From UBA7803 sp036381275 (GTDB lineage: Bacteria; Pseudomonadota; Gammaproteobacteria; Pseudomonadales; Azotimanducaceae): DNA of 22,277 bases. The stretch's first letter is position 1. Every line of letters begins with the position of its first letter. A model generated the notes under the pieces. The model saw nothing but the letters and a program-made list of their open reading frames with translations, searched no databases and was not told the origin of the DNA. A program made the position numbers and the translations under genes. This document shows, in pieces, positions 21,732-22,277 of this stretch. The stretch covers positions 1-22,277 of the forward strand of contig DASVDC010000131.1 of the NCBI GenBank assembly GCA_036381275.1. Direction: 5' to 3'.

Positions 21732-22277
21732 ATGACCGATCAGCGACAGAAGGCCGAGCGATTCCGCGCGCTGCACGAGCGCCCCGGGGCGTTCCTGATT
21801 CCGAATCCGTGGGACGCGGGCTCGGCACGCGTGCTGGAGGGGCTCGGCTTCGAGGCGCTCGCTACCACCAGCGCCGGCTTCGCGCAGACCCTCGGCCGGC
21901 TCGACGGCCGGGTCACCATCGACGAGAAGCTCGCCCACTGCCGGCTGCTCTGCGAGGCCACCGGCGTGCCCGTGAGCGTCGATTTCGAGAACGGCTTCGG
22001 CGATTCACCCGAGGACGTCGAGAAGGCGATCACCGCGGTGGCGGCGACCGGTGCGGTGGGCGCGTCGATCGAAGACTACGACCGCCGGGGCATCTACCCG
22101 CTCGGTCTCGCCGTGGAGCGCATCGAGGCCGCGGTGGCGGCGGCGCGCCGGCAGCCGGTCCCGTTCACGCTGACCGACCGGCACGGGACCGGGACCAACG
22201 CCCTGGCGATGCGACCGCCCGGCATCATCGACTTCGCATTCGGGCCGGAGAGCCGGGCGGCCCACCGGGCCGCCGCG
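21732..22277 (+). CDS. Isocitrate lyase/PEP mutase-family N-terminus joined in frame to CofC/FbiD-like C-terminal sequence (partial)
   Basis: The frame is open from the ATG at 21732 to the right edge, 182 residues. Residues 1-147 are typical of the small ICL/PEP mutase branch: RERPGAFLIPNPWD-like start (ERPGAFLIPNPWDAGSARVL), ALATTSAGFAQTLGR, VPVSVDFENGFGDSPEDV and GASIEDYDRR, ending at PFTLT. Family proteins then continue TARAEN and another 100 or more residues of barrel. Here, from residue 148, the sequence becomes TDRHGTGTNALAMRPPGI and IIDFAFGPESRAAHRAAA. The D-R-x-G-T-G-T-N block, then F-G-P-x-S-x-x-x-H, is characteristic of the C-terminal half of CofC/FbiD guanylyltransferases of F420 biosynthesis. 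Neither domain would be complete. A recombination product, an assembly chimera or a true fusion are the options; the first two are more likely. Confidence 0.75.
   Translation, partial: MTDQRQKAERFRALHERPGAFLIPNPWDAGSARVLEGLGFEALATTSAGFAQTLGRLDGRVTIDEKLAHCRLLCEATGVPVSVDFENGFGDSPEDVEKAITAVAATGAVGASIEDYDRRGIYPLGLAVERIEAAVAAARRQPVPFTLTDRHGTGTNALAMRPPGIIDFAFGPESRAAHRAAA

Noticed and set aside
1..22277. Defence system, phage genes, CRISPR array or toxin-antitoxin pair
   Set aside because: No supporting domains or repeat arrays were found. The NYN protein alone, without a typical antitoxin partner, is not enough to call a toxin system.

Overview
The window reads as chromosome of a GC-rich bacterium, most likely a gammaproteobacterium. 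Signs of this are strong GC bias at third codon positions, small families (DUF4124, DUF6249 and DUF6356 types) that I associate with Xanthomonadales, Nevskiales and relatives, an HAE-1 RND pump, a FadJ-like beta-oxidation enzyme, and REP-like palindromes of the TGTGGGAGC...GCCGCGAA type. The order is inferred, not proven. I saw no rRNA, tRNA or CRISPR array.

Layout. Positions 1-4130 form a minus-strand run: a DUF6249-type membrane protein, an exported P1/DmpA-type peptidase, an HSL-family esterase, cysteine synthase and a DUF4124-like periplasmic protein cut by the left edge. Positions 4389-7904 on the plus strand hold a small lipoprotein, a periplasmic gamma-glutamyltransferase and, 3 bp later, a RimK-like ATP-grasp ligase. 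Next come a DUF6356-type membrane protein (minus) and an Lrp/AsnC regulator (plus). A minus-strand operon follows (8759-12480): FadJ-like enzyme, NYN-LOTUS RNA-processing candidate and VIT-type metal transporter. Divergent from it is an SMP-30 lactonase (12561-13430). A COG3963-type methyltransferase (minus) and an LLM flavin oxidoreductase (plus) diverge from a shared 116-bp gap. From 15643 to 20186 there is a minus-strand RND efflux operon: adaptor lipoprotein, pump and a small translationally coupled protein.

The right end is the most eventful part. An apparently intact IS (20240-21636) has nested terminal repeats and a perfect 16-bp target duplication, and sits 53 bp upstream of the efflux operon. 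Beyond it, an open frame begins as an isocitrate lyase/PEP mutase-family protein. After about 147 residues it switches, still in frame, to sequence typical of the C-terminal half of CofC/FbiD, the F420-biosynthesis guanylyltransferase. This is either a rearrangement, an assembly chimera or an unusual fusion, and it is the first thing to verify.

Three of the four convergent gene junctions carry REP-like or larger palindromes; the fourth has only a 9-bp gap. Shared pathways are suggested only for the gamma-glutamyltransferase/ATP-grasp pair and the RND operon; most other neighbours look like unrelated housekeeping or accessory metabolism.
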